From Paracoccus marinus (GTDB lineage: Bacteria > Pseudomonadota > Alphaproteobacteria > Rhodobacterales > Rhodobacteraceae): a stretch of 64,000 bases of DNA. The notes beneath the pieces are model-generated. The model worked only from the letters and a program-made list of their open reading frames with translations. It searched no databases and was not told the origin of the DNA. Numbering within the stretch: position 1 is the first letter of the stretch; each line of letters opens with the position of its first letter. This document shows, in pieces, positions 9,051 to 17,982 of the stretch. The DNA is taken from assembly GCF_007018965.1 (NCBI RefSeq), contig NZ_VJYZ01000007.1, positions 1 to 64,000 on the forward strand. Reading direction: 5' to 3'. The position numbers were made by a program, and so were the translations under genes.

Positions 9051-10163
9051 ATGCTGCTTGAAGTGAAAGACCTGAACGTCCGTTTCGCCACCCCGGACGG
9101 AGAGGTGAAGGCCGTGAACGGCATCGACCTTGACGTCGAGCGGGGCGAGACGCTGGGCATCGTGGGCGAATCCGGCTCGGGCAAAAGCCAGCTCGCCTTT
9201 GCGATCATGGGGCTTCTGGCCCGCAACGGCACCGCCACCGGGTCGGTCCGGTTCGAGGGGCAGGAAATCCTGAACGCCCCCGCCCGCACGCTGTCGAAGC
9301 TGCGGGCCGAGCGGATCGCGATGGTGTTCCAGGACCCGATGACCAGCCTGAACCCCTACATGCGGGTGTCGGACCAGATGGCCGAGGTGCTGATGCTGCA
9401 CAAGGGCATGGGCAAGTCGGCGGCGGTCGCAGAATCCGTGCGGATGCTGGACGCGGTGCGGATTCCCGACGCCCGCGGCCGCGTGAAGCTGCACCCGCAC
9501 GAGTTCTCGGGCGGCATGCGCCAGCGGGTGATGATCGCCATGGCGCTGCTGTGCCGGCCGGACCTTCTGATCGCGGACGAGCCCACCACCGCGCTCGACG
9601 TGACGGTGCAGGCGCAGATCATGGAATTGCTGGACGACCTGCAACGCGACTTCGGGATGGCGATGATCCTCATCACCCACGATCTTGGCGTCGTCGCCGG
9701 GTCGTGCGAGCGGGTGATGGTCATGTATGGCGGGCGCACGCTGGAACGCGCGCCGGTCGATCCGCTGTTCGCCGCGCCGACCCAGCCTTACACGCAGGGG
9801 CTTTTGTCGGCGATCCCGCGGGTGGACCAGAGGGGGTCGCGCCTGTCGGCCATCCCCGGCTCGCCCCCCAACATGACCCGGCCGCCGGCGGGCTGCCCCT
9901 TCACCCCGCGCTGCGCCTATGTGATGGACGTCTGCCATCAGGCGATGCCGCCCCTGGTGACGTTCGAGCCGGGCCGCTCGCGCGCGTGCTACGCCGAGAT
10001 CGAGCGGGTGATGGCGGGTCCCCCGCCCGTGGTCGAGATGCCGGAACCCGCAGCGGCGGAACTGCTTGAGACGACGGCGCCGGATCTGACCAACGCGCTG
10101 CCCGATGCGGCCGTCGCGGGCGCGGGCAGCGCCGGCGTCACGCCCGAAGGACGCCGCCCGTGA
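9051..10163 (+). CDS. oppD: Oligopeptide ABC transporter ATP-binding protein OppD
   Basis: A 370-residue cytoplasmic ATPase. Walker A GESGSGKSQ, Q-loop FQDPMTSLNP, signature FSGGMRQRVMIAMAL and Walker B LLIADEPTTALD are all present, then the oligopeptide C-terminal extension with CPFTPRC and a further Cys (the Fe-S-type cysteine pattern of Opp/Dpp ATPases). The ATG at 9051 is chosen because the open frame upstream lies inside oppC. The Ala/Pro-rich tail after residue ~335 is somewhat longer than usual. Confidence 0.92.
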   Translation: MLLEVKDLNVRFATPDGEVKAVNGIDLDVERGETLGIVGESGSGKSQLAFAIMGLLARNGTATGSVRFEGQEILNAPARTLSKLRAERIAMVFQDPMTSLNPYMRVSDQMAEVLMLHKGMGKSAAVAESVRMLDAVRIPDARGRVKLHPHEFSGGMRQRVMIAMALLCRPDLLIADEPTTALDVTVQAQIMELLDDLQRDFGMAMILITHDLGVVAGSCERVMVMYGGRTLERAPVDPLFAAPTQPYTQGLLSAIPRVDQRGSRLSAIPGSPPNMTRPPAGCPFTPRCAYVMDVCHQAMPPLVTFEPGRSRACYAEIERVMAGPPPVVEMPEPAAAELLETTAPDLTNALPDAAVAGAGSAGVTPEGRRP

Positions 10164-10294
10164 CTGCGCCTGTAACTGCGCCCGTGACAGCACCCGCGAC
10201 TGCGCCGCGCCTTTTCGCCGGACCCTGCGCGCGGGTGGGCTGCCGCCCCGCCGCCGGGCCCGAACGCCCCCTGAACGGAGACCGTCACCCATGA
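10160..10294 (+). CDS. Possible 44-residue coupled ORF between oppD and oppF
   Basis: A GTG overlaps the oppD stop (GTGA) and the frame ends in a TGA that overlaps the oppF start (ATGA), giving 44 codons in a third frame. The first 16 residues are a VTAP/ATAP repeat encoded by near-repeats, then RLFAGPCARVGC and a basic tail. I do not recognise it. It may be a coupling leader that keeps ribosomes on the message between oppD and oppF, a degenerate extension, or chance. Confidence 0.3.
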   Translation: MTAPVTAPVTAPATAPRLFAGPCARVGCRPAAGPERPLNGDRHP

Positions 10295-11340
10295 CCAACG
10301 GCACCTCTGCACCGCTTCTCGACGTGCGCGACCTGCGCGTGACCTTCGACATCCGCCGCGACGGCGACATGCCCTGGACGCCGCCGCGCCACCTGCGCGC
10401 GGTCAACGGCGTGGACTTCACGATCCGTCCCGGCGAAACGCTGGGGATCGTGGGCGAATCCGGCTGCGGCAAGTCAACCCTCGCGCGGGCGCTGATCGGC
10501 CTCGTCCCCGCCACCGGCAAGGCGATCTGGCAGGACGGAACCGACCTTCTGTCGCTCAGCGCGCGGCAGATGCTGCGCTACCGCAGCGACATCCAGATGG
10601 TGTTCCAGGACCCGCTCGCGTCCCTGAACCCGCGCATGACCGTGGGCCAGATCATCGCCGAGCCGCTGACGACCCACCGCAAGGGCCTGTCCCGCGACGA
10701 GGTGAAGCTGCGCGTCAAGCAGATGATGGACCGCGTGGGCCTGCTGCCGAACCAGATCAACCGCTATCCGCACGAGTTCTCGGGCGGGCAGTGCCAGCGG
10801 ATCGGGATCGCCCGCGCCCTCATCGTCGAGCCCAAGCTCATCATCTGCGACGAGCCGGTGTCGGCGCTCGACGTGTCGATCCAGGCGCAGGTCATCAACC
10901 TTCTGGACGACCTGCAGCGCGACCTGGGTCTTGCGCTCGTGTTCATCGCCCACGACCTGTCGGTGGTGAAACACATCAGCGACCGGGTGATGGTCCTTTA
11001 CCTAGGCAAGGTGATGGAACTGGAAGGCGCGGACGAGGTCTATGCCAACCCCCAGCACCCCTATACGCAGGCGCTCTTGTCGGCGGTGCCGGTGCCCGAT
11101 CCCGCGCGCGAGCGCGCCAAGCGGATCATTCCGCTGGTGGGCGACCTGCCGTCGCCCCTGGCGCCGCCGTCGGGCTGCGTGTTCCGCACCCGCTGCCCGC
11201 GCGCGCAACCCCTGTGCGCGGCCGAGGTTCCGGCGCTGACGGGCGGGCGGCACGGCGCGCACGCGCACCGCTTCGCCTGCCACTTCCCCGGCCCGCTGAC
11301 CGCAACCGAGATCGACGCCCACCGCGAGGCGGCCGCCTGA
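10291..11340 (+). CDS. oppF: Oligopeptide ABC transporter ATP-binding protein OppF
   Basis: A 349-residue second ATPase of the peptide importer. It has Walker A GESGCGKSTLARAL, Q-loop FQDPLASLNPRMTV, signature FSGGQCQRIGIARAL, Walker B LIICDEPVSALDVSIQ and the C-terminal cysteine cluster (CVFRTRCPRAQPLC). The start at MTNGTSAPLL is supported by a GGAG upstream (CGGAGACC); the longer open frame is a low-complexity extension. The operon ends at the terminator just downstream. Confidence 0.92.
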   Translation: MTNGTSAPLLDVRDLRVTFDIRRDGDMPWTPPRHLRAVNGVDFTIRPGETLGIVGESGCGKSTLARALIGLVPATGKAIWQDGTDLLSLSARQMLRYRSDIQMVFQDPLASLNPRMTVGQIIAEPLTTHRKGLSRDEVKLRVKQMMDRVGLLPNQINRYPHEFSGGQCQRIGIARALIVEPKLIICDEPVSALDVSIQAQVINLLDDLQRDLGLALVFIAHDLSVVKHISDRVMVLYLGKVMELEGADEVYANPQHPYTQALLSAVPVPDPARERAKRIIPLVGDLPSPLAPPSGCVFRTRCPRAQPLCAAEVPALTGGRHGAHAHRFACHFPGPLTATEIDAHREAAA

Positions 11341-11367
11341 GCCTGTTTACCCGAACGCCAAATCGGA

Positions 11368-11400
11368 AAGGCCCCGTTCCTTGCCGGAACGGGGCCTTTT
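11368..11400. terminator. Bidirectional terminator between oppF and pyc
   Basis: AAGGCCCCGTTCC (11368-11380) pairs perfectly with GGAACGGGGCCTT (11386-11398) over a 5-nt loop, flanked by A residues on the left and TTTTCC on the right, as expected for a shared terminator of convergent genes. Confidence 0.9.
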
Positions 11401-11421
11401 CCTTTGGCCGGCAGCTCGCGC

Positions 11422-14400
11422 CTATTCCAGTTCGACCAGCAGGTCCTTGGCATCGACCTGCGTGCCGGGCGCGACGTGCAGCGCCTTCACCGTCGCCGCG
11501 CGGTCGGCGTGCAGCCCGGTTTCCATCTTCATCGCCTCGATGGTCAGCAGCAGGTCGCCCGGCTTGACCTTCTGCCCCGCCTGCACGGAAACCGAGGCGA
11601 TCGACCCCGGCATCGGCGCGCCCAGATGGGCGGGGTTGCCGTCGGCGGCCTTTGGGCGCGCCACGGTCTTGGCCCTTTCCAGCCGGTTCGGCACCCGGAT
11701 CACGCGCGGCTGGCCATTGAGTTCGAAGAACACCCGCACGTCGCCCTCGTCCGAGGTTTCGCCGACCGCCTGCAACCGCAGTTCCAGCGTCTTGCCGGGA
11801 TCGATCTCGATCGAGATCTCCTCGCCGGGCTCCATCCCGTAGAAGAAGGTGCGGGTGGGAAGCGTACGGACCGGCCCGTAGGCCGCATGGCGCTGCGCGT
11901 AGTCGGTAAAGACCTTGGGATACATGAGGTAGCCGTTCAGGTCCTCGTCATCGAGATCGGCGCCGGTCGCCTCGCGCGCGGTCGCCCGCACCGCCTCGAT
12001 GTCCACGGGGGCCAGCCCCTTGCCGGGCCGCTCGGTCAGGGCAGGCTCGCCCTTCAGGACCTTGGCCTGGATCCCCTGGGGCCATCCGCCGGGCGGCTGG
12101 CCCAGATTGCCCTTCATCATGTCCACGACCGAGTCGGGGAAGGCCACGTCCACGCCCGGGTCCTCGACCTGCGCGCGGGTCAGCCCCTGCGACACCATCA
12201 TCAGCGCCATGTCGCCCACGACCTTGGACGACGGCGTGACCTTGACGATGTCGCCGAACATCAGGTTCGCGTCGTGATAGGCCTGCGCGATCGCGGGCCA
12301 GCGTTCCTCCAGCCCGAGGCTGCGGGCCTGCGCCTTGAGGTTGGTGAACTGCCCGCCCGGCATCTCGTGCAGATAGACCTCGGACGCGGGCGCCTGGTTG
12401 CCGGACTCGAAGGCCGCGTATTGCTGGCGCACCTGTTCCCAGTATGTCGAAAGCGACCGGATTGTCGCCATGTCCAGTTCCGTGTCGCGCTCGGTGAAGC
12501 GCAGCGCCTCGACGATCGACCCCAGCGCGGGCTGCGAGGTGCCGCCGGCAAAGCTGTCCATCGCCGCGTCCACGGCATCCACGCCCGCCTCGGCGGCCGC
12601 CAGCAGCGTGGCCGCGCCCGCGCCCGAGGTGTCGTGGGTGTGGAAGTGGATCGGCAACCCGACCTCTTCCTTCAGCGCCTTGAAGAGGACGCGGGCGGCC
12701 GGGACCTTCAGCAGCCCCGCCATGTCCTTGAAGCCCAGTACATGCGCGCCCGAGGCCTCGAGCTCTTTCGCCATGCCGACGTAGTAGCGCAGGTCGTATT
12801 TCGCCCGGTCGGGGTCCAAGAGGTCGCCGGTATAGCAGATCGTGGCCTCGCAGACCTTGTCGGCCGCGATCACGGCGTCCATCGCGACGCGCATGTTCTC
12901 GACCCAGTTGAGGCTGTCGAAGACGCGGAACACGTCCACCCCAGACGCCGCCGCCTGCGCCACAAAGGACTGGACGACGTTGTCGGGATAGTTGGTGTAG
13001 CCGACGCCGTTCGACGCGCGCAGCAGCATCTGGGTCATGATGTTGGGCATGCCCTCGCGCAGGTCGCGCAGGCGCTGCCACGGGCATTCCTGCAAGAAGC
13101 GATAGGCCACGTCGAAGGTGGCACCCCCCCAGCATTCGACCGAAAAGAGCCCCGCCATGTCCGAGGCGTAGGTGGGCGCCACGCGGATCATGTCGATCGA
13201 CCGCATCCGCGTCGCCAGCAGCGACTGGTGCCCGTCGCGCATGGTGGTGTCGGTGATCAGAAGGCGCTTCTGTTCCTTCATCCAGTCGGCCACGCCCTTG
13301 GGCCCGCGTTCCTCGAGCAGTTGCCGCGTGCCCGGCCGCATCTGCGCCTGCGGCGGCGGTGCCTTGGGCGTCCTGAGGTCGGCGGGCGGCTTGACCCGGC
13401 CCGCCGTTTCCGGGTGACCGTTCACGGTGATGTCGGCGACGTAGGTCAGGATCTTGGTCGCCCGGTCCTGCGGGCGTTCAAAGGCGAACAGCTCGGGCGT
13501 CGTGTCGATGAACTTGGTCGTGTAGGTGTTGTCGAGGAACGTCGGGTGCTTGAGCAGGTTGATCACGAACTCGATGTTCGTGGACACGCCGCGGATGCGG
13601 AACTCGCGCAGCGCCCGGTCCATCCGCGCGATCGCCTGCGCGGGCGTTGGCGCCCAGGCGGTGATCTTGACCAGCAGCGAATCGTAGTAGCGGGTCACGA
13701 CCGACCCGGCATAGGCGGTGCCGCCGTCCAGCCGGATCCCCATGCCGGTCGCGGTGCGGTAGGCGGTGATGCGGCCGTAATCGGGGATGAAGTTGTTCTG
13801 CGGGTCCTCGGTCGTCACGCGGCACTGGACCGCGTGGCCGCGCAGGCCGATGTCGGCCTGCGACGCCATCCCGGTCGCCTCGGCCAGCGTCCGCCCCTCG
13901 GCGATCAGGATCTGCGCTTGCACGATGTCGATGCCGGTCACCTCCTCGGTGACGGTATGCTCGACCTGGACGCGGGGGTTCACCTCGATGAAGTAGAACC
14001 TGCCGCTGTCCATATCCATCAGGAACTCGACGGTGCCGGCGCATTCGTAGTTCACGTGGGCGCAGATGCGGCGGCCCATCTCGCACACTTCGGCGCGCTG
14101 CTCGGCGGAAAGGTAGGGTGCGGGGGCGCGCTCGACGACCTTCTGGTTGCGGCGCTGCACGGTGCAGTCCCGTTCGAACAGGTGGTAGATCTGGCCGTGC
14201 TTGTCGCCGAGGATCTGAACCTCGACGTGGCGCGCGCGCTGTATCATCTTTTCCAGGTAGCCCTCGCCATTGCCAAACGCGGCCTCGGCCTCGCGCCGGC
14301 CCTCGCGGACCTTCGATTCCAGTTCGTCGGCGTTCAGGATTGGCCGCATCCCCCGCCCGCCGCCGCCCCAGGACGCCTTGAGCATCAGCGGATAGCCCAC

Positions 14401-14859
14401 CGCCTCGGCCTCGGCCCGGATCGCGTCGAAGTCCTCGCGCAGAACTTCGGTCGCGGGAATGACGGGAACGCCCGCCTTGACCGCCACGCGGCGGGCCGAC
14501 GCCTTGTCGCCGAGCGCGCGCATGGTGTCCGCGCGGGGGCCGATGAAGGTGATTCCGGCGGCGTCGCAGGCATCCACGAAATCGGGGTTTTCCGACAGCA
14601 GGCCGTAGCCCGGATGGATCGCGTCGGCGCCCGACATCTTGGCGACGCGGATGATTTCCGGGATCGACAGATAGGCGCCCACCGGTGACAGCCCCTCGCC
14701 GATCCGGTACGCCTCGTCCGCCTTGAAGCGGTGAAGGCCCAGCTTGTCCTCTTCGGCGTAGACTGCGACGGTCTTCTTGCCCATCTCGTTGGCGGCGCGC
14801 ATCACGCGGATGGCGATCTCGCCCCGGTTGGCGATGAGGATCTTGTCGAAGGTTTTCAT
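11422..14859 (-). CDS. pyc: Pyruvate carboxylase
   Basis: A 1145-residue biotin enzyme that makes oxaloacetate from pyruvate, bicarbonate and ATP (anaplerosis). In order: biotin carboxylase domain (residues 1 to ~460, KILIANRGEIAIRVMRAA and the ATP-grasp glycine loop WGGGGRGMR), carboxyltransferase domain (about 540-830, DTTMRDGHQSLLATR), the PYC allosteric/linker region, and a C-terminal biotinyl domain with EAMKM at Lys1111. Full family length, so the single-chain type. The start MKTFDKILIANRGE matches the family; the open frame upstream is low-complexity. Transcribed alone, convergent with opp. Confidence 0.96.
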   Translation of the reverse strand: MKTFDKILIANRGEIAIRVMRAANEMGKKTVAVYAEEDKLGLHRFKADEAYRIGEGLSPVGAYLSIPEIIRVAKMSGADAIHPGYGLLSENPDFVDACDAAGITFIGPRADTMRALGDKASARRVAVKAGVPVIPATEVLREDFDAIRAEAEAVGYPLMLKASWGGGGRGMRPILNADELESKVREGRREAEAAFGNGEGYLEKMIQRARHVEVQILGDKHGQIYHLFERDCTVQRRNQKVVERAPAPYLSAEQRAEVCEMGRRICAHVNYECAGTVEFLMDMDSGRFYFIEVNPRVQVEHTVTEEVTGIDIVQAQILIAEGRTLAEATGMASQADIGLRGHAVQCRVTTEDPQNNFIPDYGRITAYRTATGMGIRLDGGTAYAGSVVTRYYDSLLVKITAWAPTPAQAIARMDRALREFRIRGVSTNIEFVINLLKHPTFLDNTYTTKFIDTTPELFAFERPQDRATKILTYVADITVNGHPETAGRVKPPADLRTPKAPPPQAQMRPGTRQLLEERGPKGVADWMKEQKRLLITDTTMRDGHQSLLATRMRSIDMIRVAPTYASDMAGLFSVECWGGATFDVAYRFLQECPWQRLRDLREGMPNIMTQMLLRASNGVGYTNYPDNVVQSFVAQAAASGVDVFRVFDSLNWVENMRVAMDAVIAADKVCEATICYTGDLLDPDRAKYDLRYYVGMAKELEASGAHVLGFKDMAGLLKVPAARVLFKALKEEVGLPIHFHTHDTSGAGAATLLAAAEAGVDAVDAAMDSFAGGTSQPALGSIVEALRFTERDTELDMATIRSLSTYWEQVRQQYAAFESGNQAPASEVYLHEMPGGQFTNLKAQARSLGLEERWPAIAQAYHDANLMFGDIVKVTPSSKVVGDMALMMVSQGLTRAQVEDPGVDVAFPDSVVDMMKGNLGQPPGGWPQGIQAKVLKGEPALTERPGKGLAPVDIEAVRATAREATGADLDDEDLNGYLMYPKVFTDYAQRHAAYGPVRTLPTRTFFYGMEPGEEISIEIDPGKTLELRLQAVGETSDEGDVRVFFELNGQPRVIRVPNRLERAKTVARPKAADGNPAHLGAPMPGSIASVSVQAGQKVKPGDLLLTIEAMKMETGLHADRAATVKALHVAPGTQVDAKDLLVELE

Positions 14860-15063
14860 GGTCGCGGGCTTTCGGGCAGACGGGGGCAGGGCGCCGCCCG
14901 TTCGGGGTGTCCAGTCGCTTGCCCGGATCCCGGTCGCGCCCGGGCGGCGCGGACGGGAACCCCGGTCTGCGCGGCATGTTCGCGATCCGCGCGGCGCATG
15001 CAACACCGGCATGCGCCGATGCGCGGCGAAGCGCTTCGCTTGCGCGACGTCAGCGGCGGCGGC

Positions 15064-15666
15064 TTACCACGGGAAATGGCCGATGGGGGTGCGCTTGGGG
15101 GTCTTGGGTGTGCGGACGGACTGCGGGATGTAGTCGGTCCACAGTTCCCTGGGCGGCACCGTGATCTTCGGCAGGCGGGCGAGGAAGCGCCCGGATGCGA
15201 GTTCGTCGAAGTCCGGGAAGGGGCCGAGGAAGAAGTCGTCAATGGGAACCGAGATGGCGTGGCTCTCTCCCCCGCTTCCAATCTCGTCGAAGGTGAGCGT
15301 CGGCAGGTCGCCGTTCACGTAGACGTCTGAGACGAAGAGGCTGTAGAACCGCAGTCCATCGTTTCCAGCAAGTGAATGATATTCGGTGAGCAGGAGGCCA
15401 GCCTGCCCAGTCATGGCAGGATTGGCGTTTACGAAGTAGGTGCAGGTTCTTTCAAGGTCTCGGAAGAAGTCGACCTTAATCATGCGTGTTCCGGGACGTC
15501 TCTCCTCGCTCACCGTAAAACTAAGAGCGGGATTCTCTGGATCGCCGAAGAGGATGACGTACTGCTCGCCGCGCAAATGGAGAGCGCGAGCTTTTGCTTC
15601 GGTCAAAACGTTGACGGGCTGTAGGCCAAACCTGAGCGAGTAGCGGATGGCGAAGGTCGGGATCAT
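15064..15666 (-). CDS. Hypothetical protein, family not recognised
   Basis: A 200-residue protein without signal peptide or membrane segment. Its composition (Phe, Tyr, Asp, few Ala) and DNA are less GC-biased than the neighbours, suggesting acquisition. Seen features: GEQYVILFGDPENPALSFTV, an acidic middle (VPIDDFFLGPFPDFDELA) and a basic Pro/Thr tail. No motif allows a functional call. The size, isolation and single-gene context would suit an immunity-like or phage-derived protein, but that is only a guess. A 33-codon frame (15663-15764) overlaps its start as ATGA. Confidence 0.55.
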   Translation of the reverse strand: MIPTFAIRYSLRFGLQPVNVLTEAKARALHLRGEQYVILFGDPENPALSFTVSEERRPGTRMIKVDFFRDLERTCTYFVNANPAMTGQAGLLLTEYHSLAGNDGLRFYSLFVSDVYVNGDLPTLTFDEIGSGGESHAISVPIDDFFLGPFPDFDELASGRFLARLPKITVPPRELWTDYIPQSVRTPKTPKRTPIGHFPW

Positions 15667-16044
15667 TGCTGGCCGATTACTTCAAGGGCTTCAGCAGTAA
15701 GCTGCATCTCTGACGTGTAAATACCGTTGGTCATTCGAGTGCCTCGTGACTGAAGTCGGCGCATTAAGAACAATCGACTCCTGAACGGTCATTCCCAAGC
15801 TTTCGGTCCAAGAAGATCGACTGCTCCGCGTGGCGAGGACAACGGAACACAACCGATGGGGTCGGCAGACCTTAAACGCATCCCTGCCGCCGGCACCGGC
15901 GACTGCCCCACAGCCGTTTTCGCTGTTGCTGTCGTCACCATCGCTATACCTGCTACGTGGTTCATGGATCGTGTCCATGCCATGACATCGCGCTCAAGCA
16001 GGCGAAAGCTTGCCCACCGACCCCGCCGCATCGAAAGGACGCCC
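15667..16044. other. Gap between the hypothetical gene and queF, with possible coding remnants
   Basis: About 380 bp, AT-richer than its surroundings at 15667-15830. On the minus strand a 33-codon frame (15663-15764, MTNGIYTSEMQLTAEALEVI near its end) stops on the start of the gene at 15666. A second frame reads [15 protein letters not shown] and stops early. Either could be the end of a decayed gene. The queF ribosome-binding site (GAAAGGA) lies at the right end. Confidence 0.4.
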
Positions 16045-16509
16045 ATGACCGACAGCATCTACGCAAATCTCACGCAGCTGGGGCAGGCGACCGCGCTGCC
16101 CGCCTCGCCCGATGACGCGGTGCTCGAGCGGGTTGCCAATCCGCAGGCGGGCATCGCCTACAACGTCCGCTTCACCGTGCCGGAGTTCACGTCGCTCTGC
16201 CCGATGACCGGGCAGCCCGACTTCGCGCATCTCGTCATCGACTACGTTCCCGGCGACTGGCTGGTCGAGTCGAAGTCGCTCAAGCTCTATCTGGGCGCGT
16301 TCCGCAATCACGGCGCGTTTCACGAGGACTGCACGGTATCCATCGGCCGCCGGATCGCCGGGTTCCTGGAGGCGCGCTGGCTGCGGATCGGCGGCTACTG
16401 GTATCCGCGGGGCGGGATCCCGATCGACGTGTTCTGGCAGACCGGGGCGATGCCCGCCGACGTTTGGATCCCCGACCAGGGCGTGCCGCCCTATCGCGGG
16501 CGGGGCTGA
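16045..16509 (+). CDS. queF: NADPH-dependent 7-cyano-7-deazaguanine reductase QueF
   Basis: A 154-residue cytoplasmic enzyme reducing preQ0 to preQ1 in queuosine biosynthesis. It is the short unimodular form. Nucleophile Cys52 lies in [14 protein letters not shown] with Asp59, the QueF NADPH motif ESKSLKLY is at 75-82 and FHE at 92-94. The start MTDSIYANL follows a GAAAGGA ribosome-binding site; the longer upstream frame lacks family resemblance. The next gene (ynfA) follows after 7 nt and is probably co-transcribed. Confidence 0.94.
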   Translation: MTDSIYANLTQLGQATALPASPDDAVLERVANPQAGIAYNVRFTVPEFTSLCPMTGQPDFAHLVIDYVPGDWLVESKSLKLYLGAFRNHGAFHEDCTVSIGRRIAGFLEARWLRIGGYWYPRGGIPIDVFWQTGAMPADVWIPDQGVPPYRGRG

Positions 16510-16516
16510 GCGGGCG

Positions 16517-16837
16517 GTGACGCTTGCCGTCTATGCCGCCGCGGCGGTGGCCGAGATCGCGGGGTGCTTTGCCTTCTGGGCGTGGCTCAGGCTGGGGCGA
16601 CACTGGGCGTGGACGCTGCCGGGCGCGGGATGCCTTATCGTCTTCGCGCTGCTGCTCACGCGGGTGGACGCTGGCGCTGCCGGGCGTGCCTTTGCGGCTT
16701 ATGGCGGCATCTACATCTGCGCGTCGCTGGGCTGGATGTGGCTGGTCGAAGGCGCGCGGCCGGACCGCGCCGACGTTGCGGGGGCGGCGCTGTGTCTTGT
16801 CGGCGCGGGGGTGATCCTGCTTGGCCCGCGCGGCTGA
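16517..16837 (+). CDS. ynfA: YnfA family (UPF0060) small membrane protein
   Basis: A 106-residue protein with four predicted membrane helices, starting at GTG 7 nt after queF with GAGCGGG nearby. YnfA features are [15 protein letters not shown] in helix 1, [20 protein letters not shown] and the closing [18 protein letters not shown]. The family resembles SMR drug transporters in topology, and physiological function is unsettled. Confidence 0.9.
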   Translation: MTLAVYAAAAVAEIAGCFAFWAWLRLGRHWAWTLPGAGCLIVFALLLTRVDAGAAGRAFAAYGGIYICASLGWMWLVEGARPDRADVAGAALCLVGAGVILLGPRG

Positions 16838-16865
16838 CGGGTGGCCGCCCGGATAGCCGCCGGTG

Positions 16866-17219
16866 TCAGCCCGCCGGGCCGGACGGGTCGTGCGGGATCC
16901 GCCCCTCGGCGCGGTCGCGGTGCAGCGCCGCGCGGCCCAGCACCATCAGCGTGACCGGCGTCGTCACCAGCATCATCAGCCCCAGGAACAGTTCGGGCAC
17001 CACCAGCCGCGATCCAAGGGTCGAAAACATGATGACCGACCCCAGCAGGATGCCGCCCGCGCCCCAACTCGTCCCCAGCGTCGGCGCGTGCAGCCGGTCG
17101 TAGAAATTGCCCAGCCGGATCAGCCCCAGCGCGCCGATCAGCGTCAGCACCGACCCGACCGCCACCAGGACCGCGACGATGATCGCGACCGAAGGGGGAA
17201 GCTGTTCCAGGTGGGTCAT
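16866..17219 (-). CDS. phaG: Na+(K+)/H+ antiporter subunit G (MrpG/PhaG)
   Basis: A 117-residue membrane subunit with three predicted helices. The GSVLTLIGALGLIRLGNFYDRLHAPT segment, with LGNFYDRLHAPTLG as the key stretch, is the MrpG signature. It is the last gene of the leftward pha operon, its ATG overlapping the phaF stop by 4 nt. It is part of the Mrp complex that exchanges cytoplasmic Na+ or K+ for protons. Confidence 0.92.
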   Translation of the reverse strand: MTHLEQLPPSVAIIVAVLVAVGSVLTLIGALGLIRLGNFYDRLHAPTLGTSWGAGGILLGSVIMFSTLGSRLVVPELFLGLMMLVTTPVTLMVLGRAALHRDRAEGRIPHDPSGPAG

Positions 17220-17500
17220 TCGATCACCTCGCCGCGCATCAGGAACTTGGCCATCGCGGTCGTCGCGACGAAGCCCAGCGTCCCGATCACCAGCGCCGCC
17301 TCGAACAGGAAGTGGGTGCCTTGCCGCATGCCGGTCACGACCATCAGCAGCATCGCGCAGACATACATCGTATCCAGACCCGTCACGCGGTCCTGCGCGC
17401 GAGGGCCGCGGATCGCGCGCATCCCGGCCAGCACCAGCGCGCTGACAAGGCAGATCTGGGACGTGACGAGCACCCAGGACAGGACCGTTGCGGCCGTCAT
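17216..17500 (-). CDS. phaF: Na+(K+)/H+ antiporter subunit F (MrpF/PhaF)
   Basis: A 94-residue, three-helix membrane subunit with the family motif RAIRGPRAQDRVTGLDTM after helix 1. It overlaps phaE and phaG by 4 nt on either side. Length matches MrpF (about 90 residues). Confidence 0.92.
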   Translation of the reverse strand: MTAATVLSWVLVTSQICLVSALVLAGMRAIRGPRAQDRVTGLDTMYVCAMLLMVVTGMRQGTHFLFEAALVIGTLGFVATTAMAKFLMRGEVIE

Positions 17501-17982
17501 CGGAAAATCTCCATCAGCAGGGGTTCGTAGCGGGTCTTTATGACGCGGGACCAGTCCTGATCGTGCTTCAGGTCGAAGACGTGCAGCAGCAGCCCGTTGT
17601 CGTCGGGGTCAAGCTCGATCCAGGCGGTGCCGGGGGTCGAGGTGATGATGATCGCCAGCATCGCCAGCGCGTTGCGGTTGGTGAGGTCCAGGGTGATCCG
17701 CACGAAGCCGGACCTGCGACGACGGCCGCGCGCGTCGGTCAGGATCAGCCCGGCCACCTGATAATTCGACCGGATGATGTCGAGAAACACCCGCCCCACC
17801 AGCAGCAGCATCAGGCCGGGGCGGCGGACCCGCACCCGTTCGGCCGTGAGCTTGCCGAAGGCCGCGCCTGCGACAAGGCCCACCAGAACCGCAAGCACCA
17901 TCTGCCCCGGCGTGACGCCGGTCAGGATCAGCCACAGCACCGCGATCACGAACGAGACGAGGGGGTGGGGAACCATGGTCAT
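17497..17982 (-). CDS. phaE: Na+(K+)/H+ antiporter subunit E (MrpE/PhaE)
   Basis: A 161-residue subunit with N-terminal helices (PLVSFVIAVLWLILTG) and a cytoplasmic domain. MrpE motifs RSNYQVAG, ITSTPGTAWIELD and HVFDLKHD are visible. Either of two ATGs (17982, 17976) could initiate; 17982 gives the 4-nt overlap with phaD seen throughout the operon. A long open frame continues upstream but lies antisense-free inside phaD in another frame and is not coding. Confidence 0.92.
   Translation of the reverse strand: MTMVPHPLVSFVIAVLWLILTGVTPGQMVLAVLVGLVAGAAFGKLTAERVRVRRPGLMLLLVGRVFLDIIRSNYQVAGLILTDARGRRRRSGFVRITLDLTNRNALAMLAIIITSTPGTAWIELDPDDNGLLLHVFDLKHDQDWSRVIKTRYEPLLMEIFR

Noticed and set aside
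11404-14688. A 1094-codon plus-strand open frame opposite pyc
   Set aside because: Its product is Arg/Gly/His-rich with no recognisable domain, and the opposite strand encodes a full pyruvate carboxylase. Long antisense frames are expected at this GC content.
15990-16044. preQ1 riboswitch upstream of queF
   Set aside because: The short leader shows no preQ1 aptamer pattern and only an ordinary ribosome-binding site.
16045-16837. queF-ynfA as a possible novel two-gene system
   Set aside because: Both are common conserved genes; 7-nt spacing more likely reflects ordinary operon packing.
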